Source of the DNA: Saprospiraceae bacterium
Lineage (GTDB): Bacteria; Bacteroidota; Bacteroidia; Chitinophagales; Saprospiraceae
Assembly: GCA_016718205.1 (NCBI GenBank)
Contig: JADKEB010000033.1
Span: 620,001-684,000 of the forward strand
Length of the DNA: 64,000 nt
Direction: 5' to 3'
Below, one piece after another: positions 45,995 through 55,228 of this stretch. Both the position numbers and the translations under genes were made by a program. The notes under the pieces are model-generated. The model was not told the DNA's origin. It saw nothing but the letters and a program-made list of their open reading frames with translations, and did not search any database. Every line of letters begins with the position of its first letter. Position 1 is the first letter of the stretch.

Positions 45995-46059
45995 ATTTTT
46001 CAATGATAACACCACTTTATAGTCACACAGTTTTTTATAAAGCTCAATAAAAACTCATC

Positions 46060-47478
46060 ATGATGGATTATGATATAGGAGATTTTTTTGATGAAATGTA
46101 TTCAAATGATGGCAATGTAAGACCTCATTATCAGGACCTTTCAGCGGCACTGGATAGTGTCTCCGCCGATAGAATATCCCAATTACAGCATTCTGCTGAC
46201 AAAACCCAGATGAATATGGGTATGACATTCAATGTTTACCATGATAATCAGGGGATAGAAAAAATTTTGCATCTCGACATCATCCCGAGAATACTCCCCA
46301 ATGATGAATGGCAACATTTGGAAAGAGGATTGAAGCAGAGAATTTCAGCACTGAATCTCTTTATCAATGATGTGTACAATGACCAGAAATCATTGAAGGA
46401 TAAAATCGTACCTGAAGACTTGATACTTGGCAGTAAAGATTTTCTAAAACCTTGTATAGGGTTAAAACCACCAAAAGGGATCTGGTGTCACATCACAGGT
46501 ACCGATCTGGTCAAAAATATTGACGGTAAGTATTACATTCTTGAAGACAACCTTCGATGCCCATCCGGGGTGTCATATATGTTGGGTAGTAGGGATATCA
46601 TAAAACGGATTTATCCAAATTTGTTCAATAGGATGGGAGTGAAGCCTGTTTCCGATTATCCGATCCGCCTTCTCGAAATGTTGCAATATATTTCTCAAAA
46701 AGATCATCCGGTTGTAGGATTGCTTACTCCTGGTATTTATAATTCAGCTTATTATGAACATTCATACCTTGCTTTACAAATGGGTGTTGAGCTGGTATCA
46801 GGAGTTGATCTTGTCACAAAGGATGATAAAGTCTTTATGCAGACTACAAAAGGTCTGCAGCAAATAGATGTGATTTACAGAAGGATAGATGATACTTTTC
46901 TGGACCCGGTAGCTTTCAACCCGGCTTCCATGTTGGGAGTGCCCGGCATCTTCAATGCTTATAAAAAAGGAAATATAGCCATGGCCAATGCGCCGGGTAC
47001 AGGAGTGGCCGATGATAAAGCCGTTTACGCATATGTGCCTAAGTTAATCAAGTATTTTTTAAATGAAGAACCCATATTGGACAATGTCCCTACGTATCTG
47101 GCAAGAAACGAAGAAGACAGAAAGTACATACTGGACAATATCGAAGAGCTCGTGGTCAAAGAAACCAACTCTGCTGGCGGATATGGTATGATGATCGGCC
47201 CCAAATCTACCAAAGAGGAGCATGCCACATTCAGAAATCTGGTAAAAAACAATCCTGACAACTATATTGCTCAGCCGACTTTGTCATTGTCCACTGTTCC
47301 GAGCTGGATTGATGATCATTTGGAGCCCAGGCATGTTGATTTGAGGCCTTACATATTGTATGGCGAGGATATTGAAGTTATACCCGGGGCTCTGACCAGA
47401 GTGGCTCTTAAAAAAGGATCACTTGTTGTGAATAGCTCTCAGGGCGGAGGAAGCAAAGACACCTGGGTACTTTATTAA
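46060..47478 (+). CDS. Circularly permuted ATP-grasp protein (Anbu operon)
   Basis: 472 residues, COG2308 type. Visible family blocks: MGMTFNVYHDNQGIEKILHL, LNLFINDVYNDQKSLKDKIV, ITGTDLVKNIDGKYYILEDN then LRCPSGVSYML, VSGVDLVTKDDKVFMQ, and the ATP-grasp segment VVKETNSAGGYGMMIGPKST. The C-terminus has GGALTRVALKKGS-like PGALTRVALKKGSLVVNSSQ then GGGSKDTWVL. Proteins of this group are predicted to ligate amino acids or peptides using ATP. It is first of four genes (alpha-E, Anbu, transglutaminase) that are widely co-conserved, so it very likely works in that pathway. Promoter at 45965. Confidence 0.92.
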   Translation: MMDYDIGDFFDEMYSNDGNVRPHYQDLSAALDSVSADRISQLQHSADKTQMNMGMTFNVYHDNQGIEKILHLDIIPRILPNDEWQHLERGLKQRISALNLFINDVYNDQKSLKDKIVPEDLILGSKDFLKPCIGLKPPKGIWCHITGTDLVKNIDGKYYILEDNLRCPSGVSYMLGSRDIIKRIYPNLFNRMGVKPVSDYPIRLLEMLQYISQKDHPVVGLLTPGIYNSAYYEHSYLALQMGVELVSGVDLVTKDDKVFMQTTKGLQQIDVIYRRIDDTFLDPVAFNPASMLGVPGIFNAYKKGNIAMANAPGTGVADDKAVYAYVPKLIKYFLNEEPILDNVPTYLARNEEDRKYILDNIEELVVKETNSAGGYGMMIGPKSTKEEHATFRNLVKNNPDNYIAQPTLSLSTVPSWIDDHLEPRHVDLRPYILYGEDIEVIPGALTRVALKKGSLVVNSSQGGGSKDTWVLY

Positions 47479-47501
47479 TTTTTTTTAAATTTATATATGA
47501 T

Positions 47502-48482
47502 ATGTTAAGCAGGGTTGCTAATTCTATTTATTGGATGGGGAGATATCTCGAAAGAGCGGAAAACTATGCCCGCTTTATGGATGTAAATTTTAATCTTATG
47601 CTGGACCTTCCCAGAGATCAGAAAGAACAATGGTTGCCACTGATTCAGGTCACAGGTGATTCCGGATATTACTCGGAACACTATACCGGGTATGACAGAA
47701 ATGATATCATCCACTTTATGGCATTTGATGAGTCCAATCCAAACTCTATTATTTCAAGCGTTTCAAAAGCGCGCGAGAATGCCCGTGAAATCAGAGAAAA
47801 CATCATCAAAGAAACATGGGAAAAACTCAACGAACTTTTCCATTATGTCAATGGGATGGCAAAAAGCAATGATTGGATGGACGGTGACCCAATTCCATTT
47901 TTTACAGGTGTGAAAGAGCAAATTTTGCTGATCAATGGTATAGGATTTGCCACAGTAGCAAGAACGGAAAGCTGGTATTTCAGGCTTTTGGGTATGTTTC
48001 TGGAAAGAGCAGATAAAACCAGTAGAATCGTTGATGTAAAATACCACATCTTATTACCATCGCCGGCACTGGTAGGGTCTCCGATGGATTATCTGCATTG
48101 GTCGGCTTTGCTCAAGTCGGTGTCAGGATTTAATACTTACCGCAGGCTATACGGCAACCTTGAAGCTTCCAAAGTGGTCGAATTTTTAATTCTAAATGAC
48201 GTTTTTCCTAGATCTGTATTTCATTGTATCACCGAAGCCGAAATTTGTCTTAGAAATATTTCCGGTAAAAGTAGCCGCGGATTTACAAATAGTTCTGAAA
48301 AAACCATCGGAGCACTACGGTCTAAACTGGAGTTTACTTCGGTCAATGAAATCATTGATTTTGGACTGCATCAGTACATAGATCAGCTTCAGGCAAAAAT
48401 AACTGACATTTCTAACAACGTAAATGATACTTTTTTCCAACTTAAAAATAACTTTGCATCTCAAAATTCAATGCAAGAATGA
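47502..48482 (+). CDS. Alpha-E domain protein (Anbu operon)
   Basis: 326 residues, all-alpha, COG2307. Starts MLSRVANSIYWMGRYLERAE then NYARFMDVNFNLML, the invariant opening of the family. ARENAREIRENIIKETWEKL and FLERADKTSRIVDVKYHILL are further hallmarks, and LNDVFPRSVFHCITEAEICL is near the C-terminus. Function unknown; it always partners the ATP-grasp protein. Gap of 23 bases from the upstream gene, and the stop overlaps the Anbu start (ATGA). Confidence 0.93.
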   Translation: MLSRVANSIYWMGRYLERAENYARFMDVNFNLMLDLPRDQKEQWLPLIQVTGDSGYYSEHYTGYDRNDIIHFMAFDESNPNSIISSVSKARENAREIRENIIKETWEKLNELFHYVNGMAKSNDWMDGDPIPFFTGVKEQILLINGIGFATVARTESWYFRLLGMFLERADKTSRIVDVKYHILLPSPALVGSPMDYLHWSALLKSVSGFNTYRRLYGNLEASKVVEFLILNDVFPRSVFHCITEAEICLRNISGKSSRGFTNSSEKTIGALRSKLEFTSVNEIIDFGLHQYIDQLQAKITDISNNVNDTFFQLKNNFASQNSMQE

Positions 48483-49213
48483 CATATTGCCTGGGCATTA
48501 AAACCAAATTTGGTCTGATAGGCCTTTCAGATACTCGTATTACATCAGGAAGTGAGACTACTACATCAAAAAAAGTGTACACCGTCAATAAAGAAAAACA
48601 CAGTTTTTTTATCATGACTTCCGGCCTGAGGTCAGTCAGAGACAAAGCTATCACCTATTTTAAAGACGTGATAGATGACCCTTCCAAAAATTTTAATAAA
48701 CTATACAAAGCTGTAAATGAATTTGGCAATTTAGTAAAACAAGTTGCAGAAGAAGACAAAAAGACTCTGGAACAGGCAGGTTTGACTTTTAATTTATTTT
48801 CAATTATTGGCGGTCAGTTTGAAGATGATGATAGCCCCAAAATGTATTTATTGTATCCGGAAGGAAATTGGATTGAGGTTCGGACAGGTACACCTTTTGT
48901 AGCCATCGGAAATTCAGGACCGGGAAGCCCTATCCTGAAAAGATCACTGAAGTATGAAGATAGCATCGAGTATGCATTGAAATGTGCATTTCTTGCTTTT
49001 GATGCATCCCGTATTTCTGTCAATGACGTAGATTTTCCCATTCATACCGTTATCCTGGAGAATAATTCTTTTTTTGCCATTGAAAAAAAGTTTGAAGATC
49101 ACGATTTGCGGTCAGTGTCGGCATACTGGAATGACCGCCTGAAAGAAGCCATACATGATCTTCCTTCAGATGTACTAAACAGAGCATTTGATGGTGAAAC
49201 CGCAAAATTATGA
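48479..49213 (+). CDS. Anbu, proteasome-like peptidase
   Basis: 244 residues, matching the Anbu family (COG3484), the bacterial ancestral beta-type Ntn hydrolase related to HslV. The N-terminus MTYCLGIKTKFGLIGLSDTR shows Thr2, the nucleophile after Met removal, and Asp18; the Lys at 31-32 (TSKKVYTV) completes the usual set. LFSIIGGQFEDDDSPKMYLL and AIGNSGPGSPILKRSLKYED follow. HslU-like ATPases are absent here, in line with Anbu loci elsewhere. It overlaps the alpha-E gene and the transglutaminase gene by 4 bases each, so the proteins are probably made in balanced amounts. The true substrate is unknown. Confidence 0.93.
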   Translation: MTYCLGIKTKFGLIGLSDTRITSGSETTTSKKVYTVNKEKHSFFIMTSGLRSVRDKAITYFKDVIDDPSKNFNKLYKAVNEFGNLVKQVAEEDKKTLEQAGLTFNLFSIIGGQFEDDDSPKMYLLYPEGNWIEVRTGTPFVAIGNSGPGSPILKRSLKYEDSIEYALKCAFLAFDASRISVNDVDFPIHTVILENNSFFAIEKKFEDHDLRSVSAYWNDRLKEAIHDLPSDVLNRAFDGETAKL

Positions 49214-50052
49214 TTATAGAAATCAATCATGAAACCCGATATACTTATGAAACTGAAGTGCTGCTCAATCCCCATATTCTGTACCTGACTATACAGAACA
49301 GGAACTATTACAAGATAACACACCATTCTATAATAGTAGATCCCGAACCTAAGGGATTGAATGCCCTGATCGATCTGGAAAACTCATCTTACTATCAGGC
49401 TTGGTTTGGACGATATACCAATCATCTTAATATAAAGGTGCAATTCATAGTAGAAGCCGCGGAATTTAATCCTCTGCATTTTATCTATGACAGCAGGTTT
49501 ACAAAGTTGTCCACAGGATTTGATTATGGTGGATATAAAAACAATTTAATTGAAGTATATTTACACCAATTGTTCCTTCCAGAACTGAAATCATTTGCTT
49601 TAGAATTTTTTCATGCCACCAGTGATATTGTTACCTTTTTACATAGTATCAATGCATACATTCATCAGCACTGGCAACATGAAATCAGAATAGAACCAGG
49701 GTTTCAGCATCCACTTATCACATTTTCTGACAAACGAGGTTCTTGTCGTGATCTCGCTTATATGATGATGGAGATGCTGAAAAGTGTCGGACTGGCTTCA
49801 AGATTTGTAAGCGGTTATGCATATAATCCGTCCTTGTCAGAAGAGCACAATCTTCATGCATGGATAGATATCTACATGCCTGGTGCCGGATGGATAGGCA
49901 TTGACCCAAGCCTTGGATTGTTTTGCGACCACCATTACTTTCCCCTTGCTGCGAGTTATGAACCATCCAATACACTACCGGTCATAGGTACATTCGGAGG
50001 TACTTCTGGTAGTGAACTGTATACTTTTGTAGATATTCAAGAGAAAAACTAA
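49210..50052 (+). CDS. Transglutaminase-like protein (Anbu operon)
   Basis: 280 residues, COG1305. The N-terminal bacterial transglutaminase-like domain begins IEINHETRYTYETEVLLNPH. The core has the papain-like triad: C179 in DKRGSCRDLAYMMMEMLKSV, H216 in HNLHAWIDIYMPG, and D232 in GWIGIDPSLGLF. GLASRFVSGYAYNP between them is typical. It could crosslink, hydrolyse or transfer amide bonds and so act together with the ATP-grasp ligase and Anbu in a peptide-tag cycle (inference). It is last in the operon. Confidence 0.93.
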   Translation: MIIEINHETRYTYETEVLLNPHILYLTIQNRNYYKITHHSIIVDPEPKGLNALIDLENSSYYQAWFGRYTNHLNIKVQFIVEAAEFNPLHFIYDSRFTKLSTGFDYGGYKNNLIEVYLHQLFLPELKSFALEFFHATSDIVTFLHSINAYIHQHWQHEIRIEPGFQHPLITFSDKRGSCRDLAYMMMEMLKSVGLASRFVSGYAYNPSLSEEHNLHAWIDIYMPGAGWIGIDPSLGLFCDHHYFPLAASYEPSNTLPVIGTFGGTSGSELYTFVDIQEKN

Positions 50053-50081
50053 TATTAAATTTCGCTCCAGTAAAATTTAAT

Positions 50082-50173
50082 TTTTTGCTTAAGGGTCGCC
50101 CTTCGGGACGCTCCTCAGTCAAAAAAATGCCATTCGACCACTAAGCCGACGAAGGAGGACTGGTGAGCGATTC
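50082..50173. repeat. Diverged copy of the 44780 direct repeat
   Basis: TTTTGCTTAAGGGTCGCCCT then TCGGGACGCTCCTCAGTC, ATTCGACCACTAAGCCGACG and GGTGAGCGATT parallel the units at 44780 and 44935 with about 80 percent identity by eye. It follows the Anbu operon stop and contains the hairpin GTCGCCCTTCGGGACG, which might also terminate transcription. Confidence 0.6.
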
Positions 50174-50374
50174 GGACAAACCGTTCCTGCATTGGATTGG
50201 GCGGGCAAGCATGAAAGGGCGTAAATAATATCCCTGAAACTTCTTAAATTGGTAGAAAATGAAGGAAGAGGTAAATCTGACAAAGTAGAATTAATTACAT
50301 TTTGATGAAAGTGTATTTGACTTTGATTTTTGAAGTTGACAAAGTATTATTACCTTGCACCATTATAAAAGCCA

Positions 50375-50518
50375 ATGAAGTCAATATTATTAACCCTTCT
50401 TGGAATAGTTTTTTTTGGTTTAACTCATGCTCATCAAAAGCATGCCCAGGTGATAAAAAAGGGATTCAACTGGAAGCAGGTGATGTCGATTCGTAGTTAC
50501 TCAAAATCAGTAAAGTAA
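50375..50518 (+). CDS. Possible small exported peptide or decayed gene start
   Basis: 47 residues: MKSILLTLLGIVFFGLTHAH then QKHAQVIKKGFNWKQVMS and a short basic tail. The signal peptide is convincing, the rest too short for a family. Just downstream another frame reads LEQAGVAPNIYVSMEFNDRL then NKVDPQLERAISEIMGML before stopping near 50640, so this may be the front of a larger gene broken by frameshifts. The rest of 50174-50684 has nothing else I can support. Confidence 0.35.
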   Translation: MKSILLTLLGIVFFGLTHAHQKHAQVIKKGFNWKQVMSIRSYSKSVK

Positions 50519-50684
50519 TCTGGAACAAGCAGGTGTTGCACCTAATATATATGTAAGTATGGAATTTAATGACAGACTCAATAAGGTTGATCCACAGTTG
50601 GAAAGGGCGATATCAGAGATTATGGGTATGTTGAGGTAAGGAGTATATAGTTAAGCTCAGAGATCGTGGATCATTTTTATAAAA

Positions 50685-51125
50685 TCAATTGTTATCCTTT
50701 ACATCAACCTGCACTTTTACTCCCATCCTTTCCATATCTTGTATCAGTCTTTGCGGCTCGACCATTTGACCCATCAGCCACAGACCTGGCTTCCGGATAC
50801 CAGCGTTCAGATACTGAAGGATGCATGCCAGTGTAGGGATGGCTGTAAATTCATACACATCTTCATGGCTTGCTGTGATTTCGACTTTTCGTGGGTGACC
50901 ATCTTTGATACCTTCGGCCTCTATTTAAAATTGTACGCCGAAAGGTGGTTTCGAAAAAGTATCGCATGCCCATAAAAGCAGCTTAGTTAATACTCTGGTA
51001 CCAAACCCCTTTTTGATTTTTGATAAGACCATGCTGAGTGGAACGATAATATAATCAACGAACCAATTGAAGCCGCCAACAAAGCTAATCAGAACTTTCG
51101 GTTTTTTCAAAATATCTGTTTTCAT
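50685..51125 (-). pseudogene. Saccharopine-dehydrogenase-like protein, C-terminal remnant
   Basis: Minus-strand frame from 51125: MKTDILKKPKVLISFVGGFN, YIIVPLSMVLSKIKKGFGTR, WACDTFSKPPFGVQF, then an in-frame TAA at about 50925, then IEAEGIKDGHPRKVEITASH, EFTAIPTLACILQYLNAGIR and MVEPQRLIQDMERMGVKVQV. This is the C-terminal half of a saccharopine dehydrogenase-like oxidoreductase; the NAD-binding N-terminal domain is missing. The TAA could arise from AAA by one change. Not functional as it stands. Confidence 0.6.
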
Positions 51126-51242
51126 TTGTTAAGAAGTTTTTGAAGTTAAAGAGTTTTAGCTTACGACATTCGAAGATAAATCAACTCCGATAAAGTAGCA
51201 AATTTATTTTATCAACAGTCAAAAATTGAGTACTTACGATCT

Positions 51243-51954
51243 TCAAACCACAATCCCCAGGTGTTTATACTTTGTGTTGATCTCATCATAGATCATCTTG
51301 CGAAAAATGGTAAAATTGGCATGTGCCATCATCAATGAAAAAGTGCAAACAAATGCTTGTAATGAAATATTCAAGAACCTTAATAGTGCTGCTTAGGTCA
51401 TCGGTGAAAATATATGCCTCTAATAAAATAAAGGATGCATACTGTAAATATGAGGGTAAGACAGCACCTACCCAAGAAGATTGTAAAAATAAGTAATCCT
51501 GTTGCTTTCTTTTGATCAACATTATAGCTCGGTAGTGCCTATACAAAAAACCAATATTGATGATAAAAGATACAATTATTAAGGCTTTCAAACCACCCTT
51601 TCCAAAAAAATAAACCGTTTGAAAACTCAAAATATAAATTAGTATCGTGAGGAAAATTTTGGGCGGAGTAAAGTATGTAAGGAGTAAATTGTAAAATCGC
51701 CGCAACCAATAATTGCCTAAACTGCCTGCTTTTGATGCAATAAAATTGGTAAAACCTGTTATAGGAAATCTGGCATAGACCTTACCCAAAGCTGCGTCAA
51801 AGCTCAGTTTGGAATCCTTTTGCATTTCATCTTCGATGGCAGATGCAAGGTGATCCACCAATTCGTATTGCACATCAATGTATCTGACGTATTTACTTTT
51901 TACAAATGCAAAGAGTGATTGGATTTGTTCTGGGGTCAGTTGTTTTTCTGTCAT
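51243..51954 (-). CDS. Hypothetical membrane protein paired with PadR, C-terminus frameshifted
   Basis: The frame from 51954 runs to 51286 (222 residues): a soluble N-terminal part (PEQIQSLFAFVKSKYVRYID, VDHLASAIEDEMQKDSK) like the permease-prefix domain found next to PadR regulators, then helices FLTILIYILSFQTVYFF, ALIIVSFIINIGFLY and a later hydrophobic segment. The last 30 residues look wrong. Another frame gives LNISLQAFVCTFSLMMAHAN then FTIFRKMIYDEINTKYKHLG, ending at 51243, a natural last helix and tail. A frameshift near 51400 is therefore likely. The start overlaps the PadR stop (ATGA), so both are co-expressed. Confidence 0.65.
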
Positions 51955-52289
51955 ATGGCAGATGGTTTTAATGGTTTGATCAATAATGACATCTGCTGGA
52001 GGTATTCTTCCATTTGTTGAAGTAATGTAATCGCACGTTCATTGCCTTGGGTGGTCAGCCTATAGTATTTTCTATATCTATTAGCAATCATTCTCGTTTC
52101 GGAAGTAAGGATATCTTTGGCTTCCAGCTTGTGCAGCGTAGGATAAAGTGCCCCTTCGGTGAGTTGGATGCCATCTTTGGTCATCTCTCTGACTATCTGT
52201 GTGATCTGATAGCCATACATCTCACCGTGATCTTTCAGCAACTTGATCACGATAGTGTCCAGACTTCCCCTCAAAAGATTCGGGTTCAT
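51951..52289 (-). CDS. PadR family transcriptional regulator
   Basis: 112 residues. The winged-helix pattern is clear: LLRGSLDTIVIKLLKDHGEM, YGYQITQIVREMTKDGIQLT, EGALYPTLHKLEAKDILTSE, YYRLTTQGNERAITLLQQ. PadR proteins repress target operons and often neighbour a membrane protein with a permease-prefix domain, as here. It probably regulates itself and the following gene (inference). Confidence 0.92.
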   Translation of the reverse strand: MNPNLLRGSLDTIVIKLLKDHGEMYGYQITQIVREMTKDGIQLTEGALYPTLHKLEAKDILTSETRMIANRYRKYYRLTTQGNERAITLLQQMEEYLQQMSLLIKPLKPSAI

Positions 52290-52516
52290 GTTTCAAAATA
52301 TTTCCACAAATATACATAAGATTCTTAAGTAATTTCAGTTACCAATTTATTTTTTTCCCTGAGTGATACATTTTCATGATTGCAATACATTATTGTAAAA
52401 ATCAACAATAAAATACTTTTGTTAGATTTTATTTATCATTTCCGCTATTTATTCTGAATGTATCTAAAATAAACCTTGTTTTTCAGAATAAAATATGGTG
52501 TTTCGTTCATTTGCGT

Positions 52517-52524
52517 TATCTTTG
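52517..52524 (+). promoter_or_regulatory. Putative -7 box of ppc
   Basis: TATCTTTG matches TAnnTTTG and lies 26 bases before the ATG at 52550. It makes the upstream TTG start at 52511 unlikely, since that codon lies at the promoter. Confidence 0.45.
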
Positions 52525-52549
52525 TACTCAAAGCAATCAACTCTTACTC

Positions 52550-55117
52550 ATGCCTGACATACTATCAAGAAGTCTCCAGCATTTCCATAATGATGTAGCC
52601 ATCAAGTTTCAGCTATACAACAGCCTTTTTTTGTCGCTTCCATTTCATAAAATTGAAAAGACAGGTATCCTGCTTTCGCTGCTTCTATCCAACTGTGAAG
52701 ATGGTTATGCGTATCAAAAGACACCTGAAGAAATCATCGGGAAGTTCTTTGAATCCCATACTGAATTTACAGGCAAACAGCAAAAACTGGATCTGCTATT
52801 CAGATTTGTTCAGTATATAGAACGACAGATCGTGCTGTTTGACGCATTGGAAGATGCAGCTTACAGCAAAATCAATGATATGAAAGGCAGTGGTACGCTG
52901 AAACAACTGGAAAATGACTATTTTGCAAAAAAGATAAAGGAAGCAGAAAACATCAATCTTAGGGATTTTTGTGTAAGATTGGTGCTGACGGCACATCCTA
53001 CACAGTTCTATCCGGGATCTGTACTTGGTATCATCCATGATCTGGCCATTTCACTGAAAAACAATGATACTGAGAGTGTCAATCTGCTACTACAACAACT
53101 GGGCAAAACCCCTTTTTTAAACAAACAAAAACCCACTCCTTATGATGAAGCGGTGAGTCTGATTTGGTTTCTCGAAAATATCTTTTACCATAGTATATCT
53201 GATATCATCCAGGAGTATAAAGAGAGTTTACCATTTTTAGACCCGGCTTTTCAACCTGTCATCAGGATGGGTTTCTGGCCCGGTGGCGACAGAGACGGCA
53301 ACCCATTTGTCAAAGCAGAAACCACTTTCAAGGTGGCCACATCATTGCATTTAGCCTTGCTAAAATGTTATTACAGGGATATCAGGAGGATAAAAAGGCG
53401 ACTCACCTTTAGTGGTGTGGACCAGATCATTTCCAATCTGGAAACTAAGCTATACGAACAGGCATTTTTAAGAACATCTGAAACTATAAAGGCACCTGAG
53501 GACCTGCTCATTCCTTTGGCTGAAATAAAAAAACTACTTGAGGACAATCATAACAGTCTTTTTGTCAATATGGTGACCAGTATGATCGATAAAGTCAATT
53601 GTTTTGGGTTGCACTTTGCATTTGTAGATGTCAGACAAGAAAATGCTATACATACCGAAGTGGTAGATACTATACTGAAGATCAATGGTCAATTAGAGCA
53701 TTACAATACACTTGATGATACCCAAAAAGCGGAGTATCTGCTTAGTGCGGATATCTCGATCTCTCCTGAATCCATTGATAATGAATTGCATGCTGACACC
53801 ATTAAGACCATAGCCACCATCCGGAATATTCAGGAACACTATGGCGAGTCTTCATGTCACAGATATATCATCAGTCAATGTAGCAGTTATCTGAATGTAA
53901 TAGAACTCCTTGCCCTGTTTCGATATTCCGGATGGGACAAGAATGGCATCCATGTGGATATCATCCCTTTGTTCGAAACAATAGATGATCTCGTCAGAGC
54001 TCCTGAAATCATGCGAGCCCTTTATGAAACTCCATATTATCGTGAGCACCTCAGCAGAAGACATGACAGTCAAACGATCATGCTGGGTTTTAGTGATGGC
54101 ACCAAAGATGGAGGCTACCTGATGGCCAATTGGATGATTTACAGGGCCAAAGAAGAATTGAGCAAACAGGCCAAACTATATGAACTCGATATCATGTTTT
54201 TTGATGGTCGTGGTGGTCCACCTGCACGCGGAGGTGGTAAGACACATAAGTTTTATGCGTCAATGGATAAAGACATATCCAGTAAAGAAATTCAGCTAAC
54301 TATTCAGGGTCAGACGGTCAGTTCCAATTTTGGTGTGATAGATTCAGCAAGGTACAATATCGAGCAGCTCATCAATGCAGGTATTACCAATAATCTGAAC
54401 CAGGACAGTCAGTCCAACTTTACCGATAAGGAAGAAAACCTGATATTTCACGTGGCTGAAATCAGTCATAATGCCTATCTGGAACTAAAAAATCACCCTG
54501 ATTTTGTAGAATATATGTCGGAGGTCAGTCCACTAAAGTATTTCAGTCAGACCAATGTAGGTAGCAGACCAGCCAAAAGAGGAAAAACAGAAAAATTGAC
54601 TATCAAAGATCTCAGGGCTATACCATTTGTAGCTTCCTGGACGATGATCAAACAAAATGTCCCAGGATTTTATGGACTTGGTACAGCCTTAGAACAAATA
54701 AAGCACGAAGGCAAATTTGAAAAATTTAAGGAACTATACAGAAAGTCTCTTTTTCTGCGTACACTGATAGACAATAGTGAGATGACTCTATTTAAAACAT
54801 TTATGCCATTGACAGCTCATGTGGCTGACCATCCTAAATACGGCATCATCAGGAAAAAGATAAATGATGAGTATCATCTGACAAAAAAGAATCTCTTATT
54901 GCTTGGTGACCATGACATGCTGATGCAGGAATATCCGGTGGAAAGAATGTCAGTAGGTATGAGAGAACGTATCACATTGCCACTCAATACGATACAGCAG
55001 TATGCACTCACTCAGTTGATGCACATGGATGATGATGATCCATTGAGACCAACATATATTAAAGTGGTCATCCGCTGTGCCTTCGGTATCATCAATGCCG
55101 GCAGAAATTCGGCATAA
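52550..55117 (+). CDS. ppc: Phosphoenolpyruvate carboxylase
   Basis: 855 residues from ATG 52550. Signatures: LVLTAHPTQFYPGSVLGIIH with the catalytic His, RMGFWPGGDRDGNPFVKAET, MLGFSDGTKDGGYLMANWMI, and the loop FFDGRGGPPARGGGKTHKFY in place of the enterobacterial FHGRGGxxGRGGxP. The C-terminus ends IINAGRNSA where most PEPCs have AAGMRNTG. These changes look like a clade variant; the core catalytic residues remain. The enzyme adds bicarbonate to PEP to make oxaloacetate, replenishing the TCA cycle. Single gene, preceded by a -7 box. Confidence 0.93.
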   Translation: MPDILSRSLQHFHNDVAIKFQLYNSLFLSLPFHKIEKTGILLSLLLSNCEDGYAYQKTPEEIIGKFFESHTEFTGKQQKLDLLFRFVQYIERQIVLFDALEDAAYSKINDMKGSGTLKQLENDYFAKKIKEAENINLRDFCVRLVLTAHPTQFYPGSVLGIIHDLAISLKNNDTESVNLLLQQLGKTPFLNKQKPTPYDEAVSLIWFLENIFYHSISDIIQEYKESLPFLDPAFQPVIRMGFWPGGDRDGNPFVKAETTFKVATSLHLALLKCYYRDIRRIKRRLTFSGVDQIISNLETKLYEQAFLRTSETIKAPEDLLIPLAEIKKLLEDNHNSLFVNMVTSMIDKVNCFGLHFAFVDVRQENAIHTEVVDTILKINGQLEHYNTLDDTQKAEYLLSADISISPESIDNELHADTIKTIATIRNIQEHYGESSCHRYIISQCSSYLNVIELLALFRYSGWDKNGIHVDIIPLFETIDDLVRAPEIMRALYETPYYREHLSRRHDSQTIMLGFSDGTKDGGYLMANWMIYRAKEELSKQAKLYELDIMFFDGRGGPPARGGGKTHKFYASMDKDISSKEIQLTIQGQTVSSNFGVIDSARYNIEQLINAGITNNLNQDSQSNFTDKEENLIFHVAEISHNAYLELKNHPDFVEYMSEVSPLKYFSQTNVGSRPAKRGKTEKLTIKDLRAIPFVASWTMIKQNVPGFYGLGTALEQIKHEGKFEKFKELYRKSLFLRTLIDNSEMTLFKTFMPLTAHVADHPKYGIIRKKINDEYHLTKKNLLLLGDHDMLMQEYPVERMSVGMRERITLPLNTIQQYALTQLMHMDDDDPLRPTYIKVVIRCAFGIINAGRNSA

Positions 55118-55228
55118 TGTAGCATGATTTGAGCTATGAGTGATTCGAACAATGAACGATTGTAGCTATGAACGACGTACAATTTGATCGTTATGAGCTT
55201 TGACTGCCTGTGAGATAAACTGATAATT

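Noticed and set aside
46060..50052. Considered a full bacterial proteasome or HslUV locus
   Set aside because: No ATPase partner or alpha-type subunit is present; the four genes match the Anbu operon instead.
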